46,628 bases of DNA from an uncultured Methylophilaceae bacterium (GCA_903863255.1 CAIPBJ010000087.1:1-46628), one strand, 5' to 3'. Shown: positions 22,250 to 32,197, counted from the stretch's first letter. The notes: generated by a model not told the origin, from the letters alone. A program made the numbers and translations.

Positions 22250-23560
22250 ATGAATTTATTCGTTTTTATTAGACTTTTTCTAAGTTTAATTCTATTAATC
22301 CCGATTTATACGCACGCTGAAGACATCAATCTTGACGATTTGAGCCTGAATTCGGCAGAACAGCTTTTCAAGGCAAACAATCGTGAACTGTTAGCGGCCA
22401 GACGAGCAGTCGAAGCTTCCCAAGCCGATACGATTACAGCGGGACAAAAACCGAATCCTTCCCTTAACATTGGGGTGTCGAGCTTCAACCTGAATCGCAA
22501 TCAGGGCAACCGCAACCCGAACGGCAGCAATGGGATCACCGACCAGACACTCAACACGTCGATTCAGGTAAGCCAGCTGTACGAGCGTGGCAATAAACGG
22601 GAGTTGCGTCAGGCCTCTGCCGAAAAGGCATTAAAGGCATCCCAATACGACTATAAGGATACCACCAGGCAGCAGGAACTCGCGTTGAAAAGCGCTTACT
22701 ACGACCTGCTCTTGGCTCAAGATTCGGAAAACATCCAGCGAACCAACGTAGAGTTATATGAAAAAACGCTAAAAGCATCGGAATTACGCTTGAGTGCCGG
22801 TGACATTGCCTCCTCGGACGTAGCAAGAATTCGGGTGGATGCACTTCGCGCAAAGAACGACTTGCGTCAGGCCGTTGCGTCTCATCAGAATGCGCAAACC
22901 AATCTGGCTTACATGATTGGAAAAGAAAAAGAATCCGATTCGATTAAGGCTACTGATCCCTGGCCAGACATCCACAATGTCCCTTCCAGCCTTTCAGAAC
23001 CAATCGATGACAGCCGACTCGATTCCCGTGCAGACGTGTTGGCAGCCGAAGCCAGGATGCAGCAAGCGGACCAGAACAGAAAATTGGCCGAATCCCTTAA
23101 GTCCAGGGACGTGGTTGTCGGCCTTGGCTATCAACACTTCCCGGGACAAGAACCCGGTGCAGGCGAACATACGATAGGCGCTTCGGTAAGCATCCCGCTT
23201 TTTACAAATTACGAATATCAGGGCGAGATCGCGCGATCCGAGGTCGACTACACTACGGCCCTTGAATCACGTGAGCAGGCACGGGCAGCGGCGCTAGGAG
23301 AAATCGAACGCGCTCGGGCGGACTTGAACGCCAGCATCGAAAAAGTGCAGCGATTTGATGAACAAATGCTGGCAGAAGCACAAAAGGCGGCGGATGCAGC
23401 CGAATTCGCCTATCAACACGGTGCGATGGGGGTAACCGACCTTCTTGATTCACGTCGAATATTACGCGCCCTTCAACTCGATGCCGTTTCCGTTCGAGCC
23501 GATTATGCAAAATCACTTGCTGCCTGGCAGGCTGCAATTGTTTCTGAGGAAAACAAATGA
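22250..23560 (+). CDS. CzcC-like outer-membrane efflux protein (TolC family)
   Basis: This is the outer-membrane channel of a tripartite RND metal efflux pump. A signal peptide (MNLFVFIRLFLSLILLIPIY, cleavage near THAED) is followed by two OEP repeats rich in coiled coil, with Ala-, Gln- and Glu-rich helices (for example residues 150-230 and 340-430). The ending YQHGAMGVTDLLDSRRILRALQLDAV is typical of CzcC. The ATG at 22250 gives 436 residues and a proper signal peptide; the in-frame GTG at 22211 adds 13 residues before it and is less likely. The stop overlaps the start of the next gene by ATGA. The metal is not certain. Confidence 0.9.
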   Translation: MNLFVFIRLFLSLILLIPIYTHAEDINLDDLSLNSAEQLFKANNRELLAARRAVEASQADTITAGQKPNPSLNIGVSSFNLNRNQGNRNPNGSNGITDQTLNTSIQVSQLYERGNKRELRQASAEKALKASQYDYKDTTRQQELALKSAYYDLLLAQDSENIQRTNVELYEKTLKASELRLSAGDIASSDVARIRVDALRAKNDLRQAVASHQNAQTNLAYMIGKEKESDSIKATDPWPDIHNVPSSLSEPIDDSRLDSRADVLAAEARMQQADQNRKLAESLKSRDVVVGLGYQHFPGQEPGAGEHTIGASVSIPLFTNYEYQGEIARSEVDYTTALESREQARAAALGEIERARADLNASIEKVQRFDEQMLAEAQKAADAAEFAYQHGAMGVTDLLDSRRILRALQLDAVSVRADYAKSLAAWQAAIVSEENK

Positions 23561-24672
23561 AAAGCCAATTGATTCGTTTCTTACTAATTTTCGCAATCTC
23601 ATTAAGTGCCGTTGCTGCTGAAGAACAAAAACCAGCCGAAAAGAAAGCAACCTTGTCTGACGAGATCGTCCTGCAGCCCAACTCCCCTCAGCTTGACAGT
23701 TTAAAGATTGAACCTGTGATTGAGATTACAGCCCCTGCTACGGAACCGCTCAACGGAAAGATCGTATTCGATGAGAACTATACCGCTCGCGTGAGCTCAC
23801 CCTTATTAGGAAGGGCGACAAGCATCAAGGCTCAGATAGGCGATAAAGTCAAAGCAGGTCAGGTGCTGATGGTAATGGATTCCCCGGATCTTGGCAGTGC
23901 CGTCTCCGATGCAAAGAAAGCGGATGCCGATCTGGAAATGAAACAAAAGGCAATGGAAAGAAATCGCATGCTCCTTGAGGGAGGCGTGATCGCCTTGAAG
24001 GACTTCGAAAGCAGTGAATCCGACCTAGCACAATCCAAAGCTGAAGCCGAACGAGCCAATGCCAGACTAAATAACCTTGGGATAAAGCATTCCCTCAATC
24101 AAACTTACACCGTTAGGGCACCCATTTCCGGCACGATTGTCGACAGGCAAGTGAACCCGGGCACGGAAGTGAGACCGGATGCCGCAGCACCGCTTTTCAC
24201 CATCACCAATCCCGATCACCTTTGGGCCAGTATCGATTTACCGGAACGGGATCTCGGAAAGATAGAAATTGGTCAAGCCCTCTCAATCAGCGTGGAAGCC
24301 TACCCTGATGAAACGTTCAATGGGCACGTGAAAGCGATCGGCGTGGTGGTTGACCCGACTACAAGACGCATACCCGTTCATTGCATCGTCGAGAGCAAAG
24401 GGAAACTCAAAGCGGAAATGTATGCCAAGATTACCCCCCTTAGCCTAAAAAGTGAAAAAGTCATTCAATTACCCAACACGGCCTTGATCACCGAAGGTTT
24501 GTATAATTACGTCTTCGTGGAGACCTCCCCTGGGCATATCAAGAAGCGCAGGATCGTTCTGAATGTTCAGGACCGGGATTACGCAACCGTAAAAGAAGGA
24601 CTCCAGGTAGGCGATAAAGTGGTAACGGTAGGAGCCATATTACTGAATTCTGAATTGATGGCCGGTAAATAA
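23557..24672 (+). CDS. CzcB-like RND periplasmic adaptor subunit
   Basis: This is the membrane-fusion protein that links the inner-membrane pump to the outer-membrane channel. The signal peptide ends near SAVAAEEQ. A lipoyl-like half-motif is at GRATSIKAQIGDKVKAGQVLMVMDSPDLG (about residues 85-115), a helical hairpin at 115-170, the second lipoyl half at YTVRAPISGTIVDRQVNPG, and the beta-barrel domain with DPTTRRIPVHCIVESKG. At 371 residues it lacks the long extra N-terminal domain seen in some CzcB proteins, and no His-rich stretch is seen. It is translationally coupled to the channel gene and sits 15 bases before the pump gene. Confidence 0.92.
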   Translation: MKSQLIRFLLIFAISLSAVAAEEQKPAEKKATLSDEIVLQPNSPQLDSLKIEPVIEITAPATEPLNGKIVFDENYTARVSSPLLGRATSIKAQIGDKVKAGQVLMVMDSPDLGSAVSDAKKADADLEMKQKAMERNRMLLEGGVIALKDFESSESDLAQSKAEAERANARLNNLGIKHSLNQTYTVRAPISGTIVDRQVNPGTEVRPDAAAPLFTITNPDHLWASIDLPERDLGKIEIGQALSISVEAYPDETFNGHVKAIGVVVDPTTRRIPVHCIVESKGKLKAEMYAKITPLSLKSEKVIQLPNTALITEGLYNYVFVETSPGHIKKRRIVLNVQDRDYATVKEGLQVGDKVVTVGAILLNSELMAGK

Positions 24673-24687
24673 TACAAAGCACAGCCC

Positions 24688-27600
24688 ATGTTAAAAAACG
24701 TCATTACTTTTGCGCTTCAACAACGCGTATTTGTCCTTCTAGGCACGATTGTCATTGCGATTGCCGGTTGGATGGCCGTTCAAAACCTGCCGATCGAGGC
24801 TTTTCCGGATGTTGAAGATGTCCATGTCGTAATCGTCACGCAGGCTCCTGGTCTCGCTCCTGAAGAAGTGGAACGTGTCGTATCGCTTGCAATCGAACAT
24901 GAGATGAGCGGGGTCCCGCATCTCATGCAGATGCGCTCGGTTTCCATCACGGGCCTTTCGGTGATCACGCTCACCTTCTCTGAACATACCGACGATTATT
25001 TCGCCAGACAACAGGTCATGGAACGGCTTCAAGGCGTTACCTTGCCTACCGGTATCCAGCCGACACTTGCGCCATTGTCTACGGCGGTAGGGGAAATATA
25101 CCGGTATCTCGTCGAGGCGCCTAAAGACATGCCTCAACGCGAGATTCGCGCCATTCAGGACTGGCAGATTGTACCCATGTTACGCACCGTGCCTGGCGTC
25201 GCAGACATCAACAGTTTCGGCGGCTCCATCAAGGAGTACCAGGTAAGTCTCAATCCCTACCTGCTCAAGAAATTCGAAGTGAGCATCGACCAGGTCAATC
25301 AGGCACTGACCAACAACAGCAGCAACGTGGGAGGCGGATTGATGCCTCGCGGTGACGAGGCCCTTGTTGTCAGGGGGATCGGTCTTTATCACAGCCTTGA
25401 TGACATCGCTCAAACCGTTATCACCTCAAGAGGTGGCAAACCGATTCTCGTAAGCGACGTAGGCGACGTTGAAATCGGTGATCGTCCCCGCTCCGGTATC
25501 GTTTCCTATAACGGCCGTGATGACGTGATCGAAGGCATCGTCATCATGAGCAAGGGCCAGAATCCAGCTAAGGTCATTGCCGCACTCAAAGTCAAGGTCG
25601 ACGAGATCAACAAGAAACTGCCTCCCGGTGTCAGGATTGCTCCGTTCTATGACCGTACCAGCCTGATCAACCATACCGTTCATACCGTCACGGAGAACCT
25701 GATAGTCGGTGCATTACTGGTCGTTGCTATCCTAATCATATTCCTGAGAAACTGGAAGGCAGCCCTGATCGTCGCGTCGGTGATCCCGCTATCCCTGCTG
25801 TTTGCGTTTATCGTGATGGATCTGCGCGACGTCTCAGCCAACCTGATCTCTTTGGGAGCCGTCGACTTTGGTATCATCATCGACAGTGCGGTCGTGTTGG
25901 TCGAAGCGCTCATGGTCAAGCTCGCCTTTACTCAGATTGATAAATTCCCCCAGCATGCGACCTATGCCTGGCGAATCCAGACGCTTAAAAGCACGGCTGT
26001 TGAAATGGGCCGCCCCATACTTTTCTCAAAAGCCATCATCATCCTGGCTTTCTTGCCGATCTTTACCTTCCAGCGCGTCGAAGGAAAGATCTTTTCCCCG
26101 ATGGCATTTACCTTGAGCTTCGCGCTATTAGGCGCCATCACCCTGACGTTGACGCTGATCCCCGCTTTGCTTTCCTACACGATGCGTCGTGAGGATATGG
26201 CGGAAAAAGAAAGCAAATGGATGCATGCACTACAGGAAGGCTACAAGAAGTTCCTGCTTAAGTTGGGCATGTTCAGGTTGCCTGTCATTCTGGTATCCCT
26301 TGGACTGTTGGGTCTTTCACTTGCTCTGTCACCCATGCTGGGTTCCGAGTTCCTTCCAAAGCTGGATGAAGGCAATATTTGGCTCACCATCAGCCTGCCT
26401 CCTTCTACCAGACTGGAGAAAACCAAAGATGTGGAAAGGCATGTCCGAAAGATCCTAAACAGCTACAAGGAAGTCAATCTGGTCGTATCACAGGTAGGCC
26501 GGCCAGATGACGGTACCGATCCGAAAGGACCGAATAACATCGAGATTCTGGCCGACTTGAAACCTGCCAGTTCCTGGTCGTTCCCAAACAAGGAAGCGCT
26601 GATCAAGGACATGTCGGATAAGATCCACACCATCCCGGGCATTCCCACGAACTTCTCCCAGGTGATCCAGGATAACGTGGAAGAAGCCTTGTCAGGGGTA
26701 AAAGGGGAAATCGCGATCAAGATCTTCGGACCCGATCTTTCTGTACTAGAACAGAAAGCCGACGAGGTAGTGGACGTGCTCAACTCGGTAAGAGGGGCAA
26801 CCGATGTCTCCGCTATCCGGATATCGGGGAACTCCGAACTGGATATCACCTTGAACCGTGCAAAACTGGCACGCTATGGATTGGCTGCTGGCGATGTGAA
26901 CAACACCCTGCAAACCGCATTGGCGGGCAATGCCGCAAACACATTCTACGATGGCGACCGACGTTTTGATGTAACCGTGCGTCTCCAACCAACCTTCCGG
27001 GACGCAGTGGATGACATCAATGAGTTGCCGATAGCGCTCCCGGACGGAGCAGGAACCATTCCTTTGAGCCAGGTTGCGGACGTCATCGTCAAACAAGGAG
27101 CTTCCCGAGTGAGCCGAGAAGGCGTTTCCCGAGTGGTATCCATCAAGTGTAACCTTGAAGACCGTGACCAGGGTGGCTTCGTAAAAGAAGCGATGTCTAG
27201 CGTTGCTCAGAAAGTGAAACTCCCACCAGGTTACACCATGACATGGGGCGGACAGTTCGAGAATCAGCAACGGGCGATGAAACGGCTTGAGGTGATCGTA
27301 CCCCTGTCCATCCTGCTTATTTTCGTCCTGCTGTTCTGGGCATTCAAATCTGTTAGAAACGCTTTCCTGGTCCTATCAATGATCCCGTTCACCCTGATAG
27401 GCGGACTGGCTGGACTGGGTGTGGCTGGACTCCATCTTTCAGTATCTGCAGCGGTCGGATTCATCGCGCTGGCAGGTATATCCGTTCAGAACGGCGTGAT
27501 CATGGTCGAGCAGATCAAGCATCTGATACTGGAAGGCAGCACGGTCGCAGAGGCGGTTCTGGACGGCGCGGTCGCCCGTTTACGACCCATACTGATGACT

Positions 27601-27795
27601 GCACTGATGGCAGGACTGGGCCTCCTTCCTGCCGCCCTCTCTCATGGAATCGGCTCTGAAACGCAGCGGCCTTTTGCTGTCGTGATTGTTGGTGGCCTGA
27701 TCAGCGCGACGTTCTTTACGCTCATGTTGCTGCCTTTGCTCTTCCCATACTTCTCGGATGAAGCCAAAGCAAGAAAATGGCGTGGGGAGCAATAA
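24688..27795 (+). CDS. CzcA/CusA family heavy-metal RND efflux pump
   Basis: This 1035-residue proton-driven inner-membrane transporter belongs to the heavy-metal efflux RND family. It has 12 membrane segments in the usual 1 + 5 and 1 + 5 arrangement with two large periplasmic loops. In segment TM4 the proton-relay acidic residues are present as Asp393, Asp399 and Glu406 in DFGIIIDSAVVLVE, matching divalent-cation exporters and not the copper/silver AIGAMVDAAIVMVE type. The usual Asn after VE is replaced by Ala. Terminal blocks such as GIGSETQRPFAVVIVGGL are typical. Zinc, cobalt, cadmium or nickel is the likely substrate class, but which one cannot be decided. Confidence 0.95.
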   Translation: MLKNVITFALQQRVFVLLGTIVIAIAGWMAVQNLPIEAFPDVEDVHVVIVTQAPGLAPEEVERVVSLAIEHEMSGVPHLMQMRSVSITGLSVITLTFSEHTDDYFARQQVMERLQGVTLPTGIQPTLAPLSTAVGEIYRYLVEAPKDMPQREIRAIQDWQIVPMLRTVPGVADINSFGGSIKEYQVSLNPYLLKKFEVSIDQVNQALTNNSSNVGGGLMPRGDEALVVRGIGLYHSLDDIAQTVITSRGGKPILVSDVGDVEIGDRPRSGIVSYNGRDDVIEGIVIMSKGQNPAKVIAALKVKVDEINKKLPPGVRIAPFYDRTSLINHTVHTVTENLIVGALLVVAILIIFLRNWKAALIVASVIPLSLLFAFIVMDLRDVSANLISLGAVDFGIIIDSAVVLVEALMVKLAFTQIDKFPQHATYAWRIQTLKSTAVEMGRPILFSKAIIILAFLPIFTFQRVEGKIFSPMAFTLSFALLGAITLTLTLIPALLSYTMRREDMAEKESKWMHALQEGYKKFLLKLGMFRLPVILVSLGLLGLSLALSPMLGSEFLPKLDEGNIWLTISLPPSTRLEKTKDVERHVRKILNSYKEVNLVVSQVGRPDDGTDPKGPNNIEILADLKPASSWSFPNKEALIKDMSDKIHTIPGIPTNFSQVIQDNVEEALSGVKGEIAIKIFGPDLSVLEQKADEVVDVLNSVRGATDVSAIRISGNSELDITLNRAKLARYGLAAGDVNNTLQTALAGNAANTFYDGDRRFDVTVRLQPTFRDAVDDINELPIALPDGAGTIPLSQVADVIVKQGASRVSREGVSRVVSIKCNLEDRDQGGFVKEAMSSVAQKVKLPPGYTMTWGGQFENQQRAMKRLEVIVPLSILLIFVLLFWAFKSVRNAFLVLSMIPFTLIGGLAGLGVAGLHLSVSAAVGFIALAGISVQNGVIMVEQIKHLILEGSTVAEAVLDGAVARLRPILMTALMAGLGLLPAALSHGIGSETQRPFAVVIVGGLISATFFTLMLLPLLFPYFSDEAKARKWRGEQ

Positions 27796-27835
27796 AAGAG
27801 GGATTGGCAAAGATTCATAACTAATCTTCGCCAAT
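27793..27835 (-). terminator. hairpin between convergent pump and ABC exporter genes
   Basis: ATTGGCAAAGATT (27803-27815) pairs with AATCTTCGCCAAT (27823-27835) with a single mismatched (G-U type) position and a 7-base loop. On the minus strand it is followed by CCTCTTTTATT, a weak T-tract, so it could terminate the ABC exporter transcript. The stem includes the ABC stop codon region. Confidence 0.55.
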
Positions 27836-29647
27836 GAATCCGCCGCTTTGATGGGCCCATAGCCTTGCGTAAAGCCCACCTTTAGCAAGCAAGAACTGAT
27901 GGTTGCCCTCCTCGATGATTTTGCCTTTGTCCAATACGATTAGTCTGTCCATGGCTGCGATCGTGGACAGGCGATGTGCGATTGCGATCACCGTTTTACC
28001 GGTCATCAGCTGATACAGGCTTTCCTGGATCGCAATCTCAGCTTCTGAATCAAGGGCACTTGTCGCCTCGTCCAGCAAAAGTATGGGTGCATTCTTCAGG
28101 ATCACTCTGGCAATGGCGATCCTCTGCCTCTGCCCGCCGGAAAGCTTGACCCCTCGCTCACCCACGTGCGCATCATAGCCACTGCGGCCTTTAGCATCAT
28201 TGAGATGAATAATGAAATGGTGGGCTTCCGCTTTTCTCGCAGCCTCGACCATCTCCTCTTCCGATGCCTCTGGTCGACCATAGAGTATGTTCTCCCTGAC
28301 TGAACGATGAAGAAGCGACGTATCCTGTGTCACCATAGCGATCTGTGATCGCAAACTGGTTTGCTGGACTCGTTCGATATTCTGGTTGTCTATCATTATT
28401 TGGCCGGAATCGACATCGTAGAACCTGAGCAAGAGATTCACCAGCGTGGATTTCCCAGCGCCGGAACGACCGACCAGACCGACCTTCTCTCCCGGCTTGA
28501 TACTGAGCGAGAAGTCATTCAGGATTTCCCCTGAACCGTTATAGTTAAAATTCACGTTCTTGAACTGAACTTCTCCCTGAGTGATCTCAAGTGGCTTGGC
28601 ACCGTCTGCATCCGTTACCTGATGTGGCAGCGATAATGTGTTGATTCCGTCTTGAACAGTTCCTATCTGCTCATAAAGTGACGTCATCTCCCACATCACC
28701 CAATGTGAGATCCCATTCAGGCGAAGTGCCATGGCAGTCACAGCGGCAACCGCCCCAACCGATAGTTCTCCCCTAGCCCATAACAACAAGGCAAATCCTG
28801 TTGTGCTCAGAACCAGCATCATATTCAGGATGTGATTGATTATTTCGATGCCGCTAACCAGCCGCATTTGTAAATGGACGGTTATCAGGAACTCGCGCAT
28901 GGCGGATTTTGCGAAGTTCGCCTCCCTGCCGGCGTGGGAAAATAGCTTCACGATGCTTATGTTTGTGTACGCATCGGTGATACGACCCGTCATCAACGAC
29001 CTGGCATCGGCCTGATTCTGGGATACCTTAGCCAATTTAGGTACGAAATAGCTTAATGAGGAGACGTATAAAACAAGCCAGAAGATAAAAGACCAGATCA
29101 TCCATCCGTTAAAATGACCCACGACCAGGATCATCGTGACAAAATAGATAATTACGAACACCAGAATGTCTGCCAGGATAAACCACATGTCGCGAACTGC
29201 CAAAGCCGTTTGCATCACTTTTGCGGCGACTCTTCCAGCAAATTCATCCTGATAGAAACTCATGCTTTGCTCCAGCATGAGTCGATGAAAGTGCCATCTA
29301 AGTTGCATGGGGAAGTTCCCTGCCAGGGTCTGATGCTTCAATAAGGTCTGAAGCGCGACCAGGAATGTACTCCCTACCAACAGCAATGCCAGGTAAAGGA
29401 GGTGCATGCCTTCCTGGGCCCATAGCTTTGCAGAAGGCACCTTGCTTAGCCAGTCAACGATTTGACCCATCATTCCAAACAGGATTGCTTCAAAACCGCC
29501 AATCACGGCCGTTAGGATCGTCATCCATAAGATATAGACCCGAAGATTACCCGTGCAGACCCAGACGAAGGACCAGAAAGAGGTCGGCAGGTTATCTTTA
29601 ACTGCCTCCGGGAAAGGATTTACAAGGTTTTCAAACCATTTAAACAT
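27821..29647 (-). CDS. ABC exporter, fused permease and ATPase (MsbA-like)
   Basis: This is a half-size type IV ABC exporter of 608 residues. About six membrane helices occupy residues 35-320. The nucleotide-binding domain has Walker A GRSGAGKS (near residue 405), Q-loop AMVTQDTSLLHRSVRENI, signature LSGGQRQRIAIARV, Walker B ILLLDEATSALD and H-loop IAHRLSTI. The family includes lipid and multidrug exporters that work as dimers. No partner or substrate gene adjoins it. The ribosome binding site is weak. It is convergent with the metal pump and stands alone between two operons. The substrate is unknown. Confidence 0.93.
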   Translation of the reverse strand: MFKWFENLVNPFPEAVKDNLPTSFWSFVWVCTGNLRVYILWMTILTAVIGGFEAILFGMMGQIVDWLSKVPSAKLWAQEGMHLLYLALLLVGSTFLVALQTLLKHQTLAGNFPMQLRWHFHRLMLEQSMSFYQDEFAGRVAAKVMQTALAVRDMWFILADILVFVIIYFVTMILVVGHFNGWMIWSFIFWLVLYVSSLSYFVPKLAKVSQNQADARSLMTGRITDAYTNISIVKLFSHAGREANFAKSAMREFLITVHLQMRLVSGIEIINHILNMMLVLSTTGFALLLWARGELSVGAVAAVTAMALRLNGISHWVMWEMTSLYEQIGTVQDGINTLSLPHQVTDADGAKPLEITQGEVQFKNVNFNYNGSGEILNDFSLSIKPGEKVGLVGRSGAGKSTLVNLLLRFYDVDSGQIMIDNQNIERVQQTSLRSQIAMVTQDTSLLHRSVRENILYGRPEASEEEMVEAARKAEAHHFIIHLNDAKGRSGYDAHVGERGVKLSGGQRQRIAIARVILKNAPILLLDEATSALDSEAEIAIQESLYQLMTGKTVIAIAHRLSTIAAMDRLIVLDKGKIIEEGNHQFLLAKGGLYARLWAHQSGGFIGED

Positions 29648-29771
29648 GGGTCTTTTGATAGCTTTTCTGAATTATGGAAAGTAGATTATCAATAAACTTG
29701 ATCCAGACAGTTGACAACGCGATTCAAGGGAAGTTTGATTTGCCTTATCCCACCCGCTAACCGGAACGGAG

Positions 29772-29824
29772 CAACTGGTCTACTTAAATCAACGCGCAAC
29801 CAACTGGCACTACTTTTAAATCAA
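29772..29824. repeat. imperfect direct repeat upstream of the ABC exporter
   Basis: Two copies of a unit beginning CAACTGG and ending TTAAATCAA lie 29 bases apart (29772-29792 and 29801-29824). The second copy has three extra bases and shares CTACTT in its middle. The surrounding 224-base gap between ispF and the ABC gene holds no other feature I recognise. Confidence 0.4.
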
Positions 29825-29871
29825 GTTAACACGGTTATATGAAATTAATTAGGTCGGAGTATTAAGTTACT

Positions 29872-30345
29872 TTACAGGGTAAAAAGGATGCAAACGGCTT
29901 CTGCGGCCACGCCTTCCCCTCTGCCGGTGAATCCCAGACGCTCGGTAGTCGTGGCCTTTACGTTGACTGCACCAACATCCGTCTTGCAATCTGCCGCGAT
30001 ATTAAGACACATTTGGCTCGTATAGGGTCCAAGTCGCGGCGCTTCGCAAATGACGGTTGCATCGATGTTACCGACCCGGTAGCCCTGCTTTTCCAATAAG
30101 GCCACCACGTTTCTTAATAGCTCTCTTGAATCGATGCCCTTGTAACGCATATCGCTTGGGGGAAAGTGCTTGCCAATATCACCCAAAGCGGCCGCACCTA
30201 TCAGTGCGTCGCATATCGCATGCAAAAGCACATCCGCATCGGAATGCCCATCGAGCCCCAATTCATAGGGTATTTCAACGCCGCCCAATATGCACTTCCT
30301 GCCTGCTACAAAGGCGTGTACGTCAAATCCGTGTCCTATTCTCAT
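29872..30345 (-). CDS. ispF: 2-C-methyl-D-erythritol 2,4-cyclodiphosphate synthase
   Basis: IspF cyclises CDP-ME 2-phosphate to MEcPP with release of CMP, the fifth step of the non-mevalonate isoprenoid pathway in the cytoplasm. It starts [12 protein letters not shown] with the metal-binding Asp and His of the DVH motif. It continues with [33 protein letters not shown] and ends with [25 protein letters not shown], all diagnostic. The length of 157 residues is normal. Its ATG overlaps the ispD stop (ATGA), so the two are translationally coupled. Confidence 0.98.
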   Translation of the reverse strand: MRIGHGFDVHAFVAGRKCILGGVEIPYELGLDGHSDADVLLHAICDALIGAAALGDIGKHFPPSDMRYKGIDSRELLRNVVALLEKQGYRVGNIDATVICEAPRLGPYTSQMCLNIAADCKTDVGAVNVKATTTERLGFTGRGEGVAAEAVCILFTL

Positions 30346-31037
30346 TCTTGGGTTTCCCTATCTTTAGCCAGGATCGCCTCAGCCAGAATCAAATCCTGCG
30401 GGAACGTGATTTTTAGGTTCCTCAGCTCGCCCTGTACCAGTTTCGGTTTCATTCCCATCGATTCTACTGACTGGGCCTCATCGGTTGGCAAGCCACCTGC
30501 CCGCGACAATGCCTGCCTTAATAAATCGTAACGGAACATCTGCGGGGTCTGTGCCTGCCATAGACCGTCCCTTGACTCTGTTTTTGCTACTCGATGATTC
30601 TCGTCTTCACGTTTAAGGGTGTCAGCCAAAGGAATGGCAAGCAACCCGCCGACCGAATCAAACTCCAGGGTGTCGATCAGTTTGTGAAGAAGCGCCTCGG
30701 TGAGTCCCGGTCTGGCCGCATCGTGGACAAGTATCCAGTCATCCCCTTGGACCTTATCCTCAATGGCCCTTAATCCGTTAAGGACCGACTCCGCACGAGT
30801 CTGACCACCGAAAGGGTAAATAACAAGCTTTGAAAAGAAATGATCCCTGTCATGGAAGAAATCATCTTCCTTAGCGACCACCAATGAGATCGACGCTATC
30901 CGACTGGAACGCTGAAAGAGGTTAAGCGAGTAATCGATCATAGGGCGCCCATTCAAGGGCAAGTACTGCTTGGGCGTTTCCGAACCCATTCTACTTCCAG
31001 CACCGGCAGCCGGGATCAGTACATGAAAATTTGCCAT
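30342..31037 (-). CDS. ispD: 2-C-methyl-D-erythritol 4-phosphate cytidylyltransferase
   Basis: IspD joins CTP and MEP to give CDP-ME in the non-mevalonate isoprenoid pathway. The nucleotide-binding loop [19 protein letters not shown] is at the N-terminus, followed by [15 protein letters not shown] and the family block [11 protein letters not shown]. The ATG at 31037 gives 231 residues and has AAGG at good spacing. The open frame extends 13 codons further but those residues are not family-like. The start lies 45 bases after the fdsD stop, in the same direction, so ispD-ispF is plausibly read through from the formate dehydrogenase operon. Confidence 0.97.
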   Translation of the reverse strand: MANFHVLIPAAGAGSRMGSETPKQYLPLNGRPMIDYSLNLFQRSSRIASISLVVAKEDDFFHDRDHFFSKLVIYPFGGQTRAESVLNGLRAIEDKVQGDDWILVHDAARPGLTEALLHKLIDTLEFDSVGGLLAIPLADTLKREDENHRVAKTESRDGLWQAQTPQMFRYDLLRQALSRAGGLPTDEAQSVESMGMKPKLVQGELRNLKITFPQDLILAEAILAKDRETQE

Positions 31038-31082
31038 GGGAGCCTTATCTTGACGGCTAAAGTATGAACCAGTCAAAACAGA

Positions 31083-31307
31083 TCAAAGAAGCAGTGCCTG
31101 ATTCTCTTTAATCGCCTCAATCACAATCGGACTTAACCCTTGCCCGCCATGCTCTTGAACGTGTGCAATGATCTGCTGACGCATTCTTAATGCCCAGAAT
31201 TTCTTGATATGACCGATGATATCCTTTTTGGCGACGTCAGCATCCGGATATGCTTTGAAAAAGTCCCCGATCTGGTTAGCCATGGTAATCAAATGCTCGA
31301 TATTCAT
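31083..31307 (-). CDS. fdsD: formate dehydrogenase delta subunit
   Basis: This 74-residue helical protein is the small FdsD subunit of NAD-dependent formate dehydrogenase. It matches the family pattern, starting with MNIEHLITMANQIGDFF, then a central helix with IIGHIKKFWALRMRQQII and a C-terminal GLSPIVIEAIK. FdsD is required for full activity or cofactor insertion in Ralstonia- and Rhodobacter-type enzymes. AGGAAGAGA precedes the ATG. It follows fdhD by 11 bases. Confidence 0.93.
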   Translation of the reverse strand: MNIEHLITMANQIGDFFKAYPDADVAKKDIIGHIKKFWALRMRQQIIAHVQEHGGQGLSPIVIEAIKENQALLL

Positions 31308-31318
31308 TCTCTTCCTTT

Positions 31319-32161
31319 TTACAAAACTCTGTCTTCACCGCTGTAAATCACAAACTGGTCCGCTCTTGCGAATCCAATCAGTATGATGCCATAAAGACGT
31401 GCTATTCGAATAGCCAAACCCGTTGGCGCTGAGATTGCCACCAGCATGGGGATCCCTGCCACGATGACTTTCTGAACCATTTCATAGCTGGCGCGACTGG
31501 TTGTGATGACAAAGCCGGTACCTCGGCTATCCATCCTGGCGATTGCGCCAATTAACTTGTCGAGCGCGTTGTGTCGGCCCACGTCTTCTTTTAATACCTT
31601 GATCGCACCCTCTTTATCCACCCATGCGCTCGCATGGGTCGCACCGGTTAATTTCTGGAGTGTCTGCAGGTTCTTGATTTCAAGAAGTGCCTTATGAATC
31701 GATTCTTCATTGAATTCAAACTGGGCCTCAGCAACGTACTCGGGCAATCGCAAAGCATGTTCGAGGCTTTCTGTACCGCATAGACCGCAACCTGTCCGCC
31801 CAGCCATGCTTCGCCTGCGATCCTTCAGCTGAAGGAAACGCTCACTTGAAATCTCAGCGTGCACCTCAATCCCATTGGCTCTAATCGCAATTTCGACGCC
31901 AAACAGTTCGCGTGGCTCGTTGATAATGCCTTCGGAGAGCGAAAAACCCAGGATAAAATCCTCAAGGTCATCGGGCGAAGCCAGCATGACAGCGTGGGAA
32001 ATACCATTGTAGATCATGGCGACCGGTACTTCCTCAGCCACGCAGTCTTCAACGGATTGAACGTGATTGTTCTTTAACCGACTGACGGAATAATAGCCAA
32101 AACTGCCTTCACTGACCAACAAACCAGGAGAGGGGCACATTGTATTCAAGTTATCTTTCAA
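31319..32161 (-). CDS. fdhD: formate dehydrogenase accessory sulfurtransferase FdhD (FdsC)
   Basis: FdhD (called FdsC in fds operons) binds the bis-MGD cofactor and delivers sulfur to it before insertion in formate dehydrogenase. The sulfur-carrying cysteine pair is in GRTGCGLCGTESLEH (about residues 120-135), and the family block VLKEDVGRHNALDKLIG is present. The length is 280 residues. The start is TTG with no strong ribosome binding site; an in-frame ATG seven codons later (32140) is an alternative. It lies between fdsA and fdsD in the usual fdsGBACD order. Confidence 0.95.
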   Translation of the reverse strand: MKDNLNTMCPSPGLLVSEGSFGYYSVSRLKNNHVQSVEDCVAEEVPVAMIYNGISHAVMLASPDDLEDFILGFSLSEGIINEPRELFGVEIAIRANGIEVHAEISSERFLQLKDRRRSMAGRTGCGLCGTESLEHALRLPEYVAEAQFEFNEESIHKALLEIKNLQTLQKLTGATHASAWVDKEGAIKVLKEDVGRHNALDKLIGAIARMDSRGTGFVITTSRASYEMVQKVIVAGIPMLVAISAPTGLAIRIARLYGIILIGFARADQFVIYSGEDRVL

Positions 32162-32197
32162 GAGATAGCCTGCCTGAATAGGCCCTCACCCGGTATC

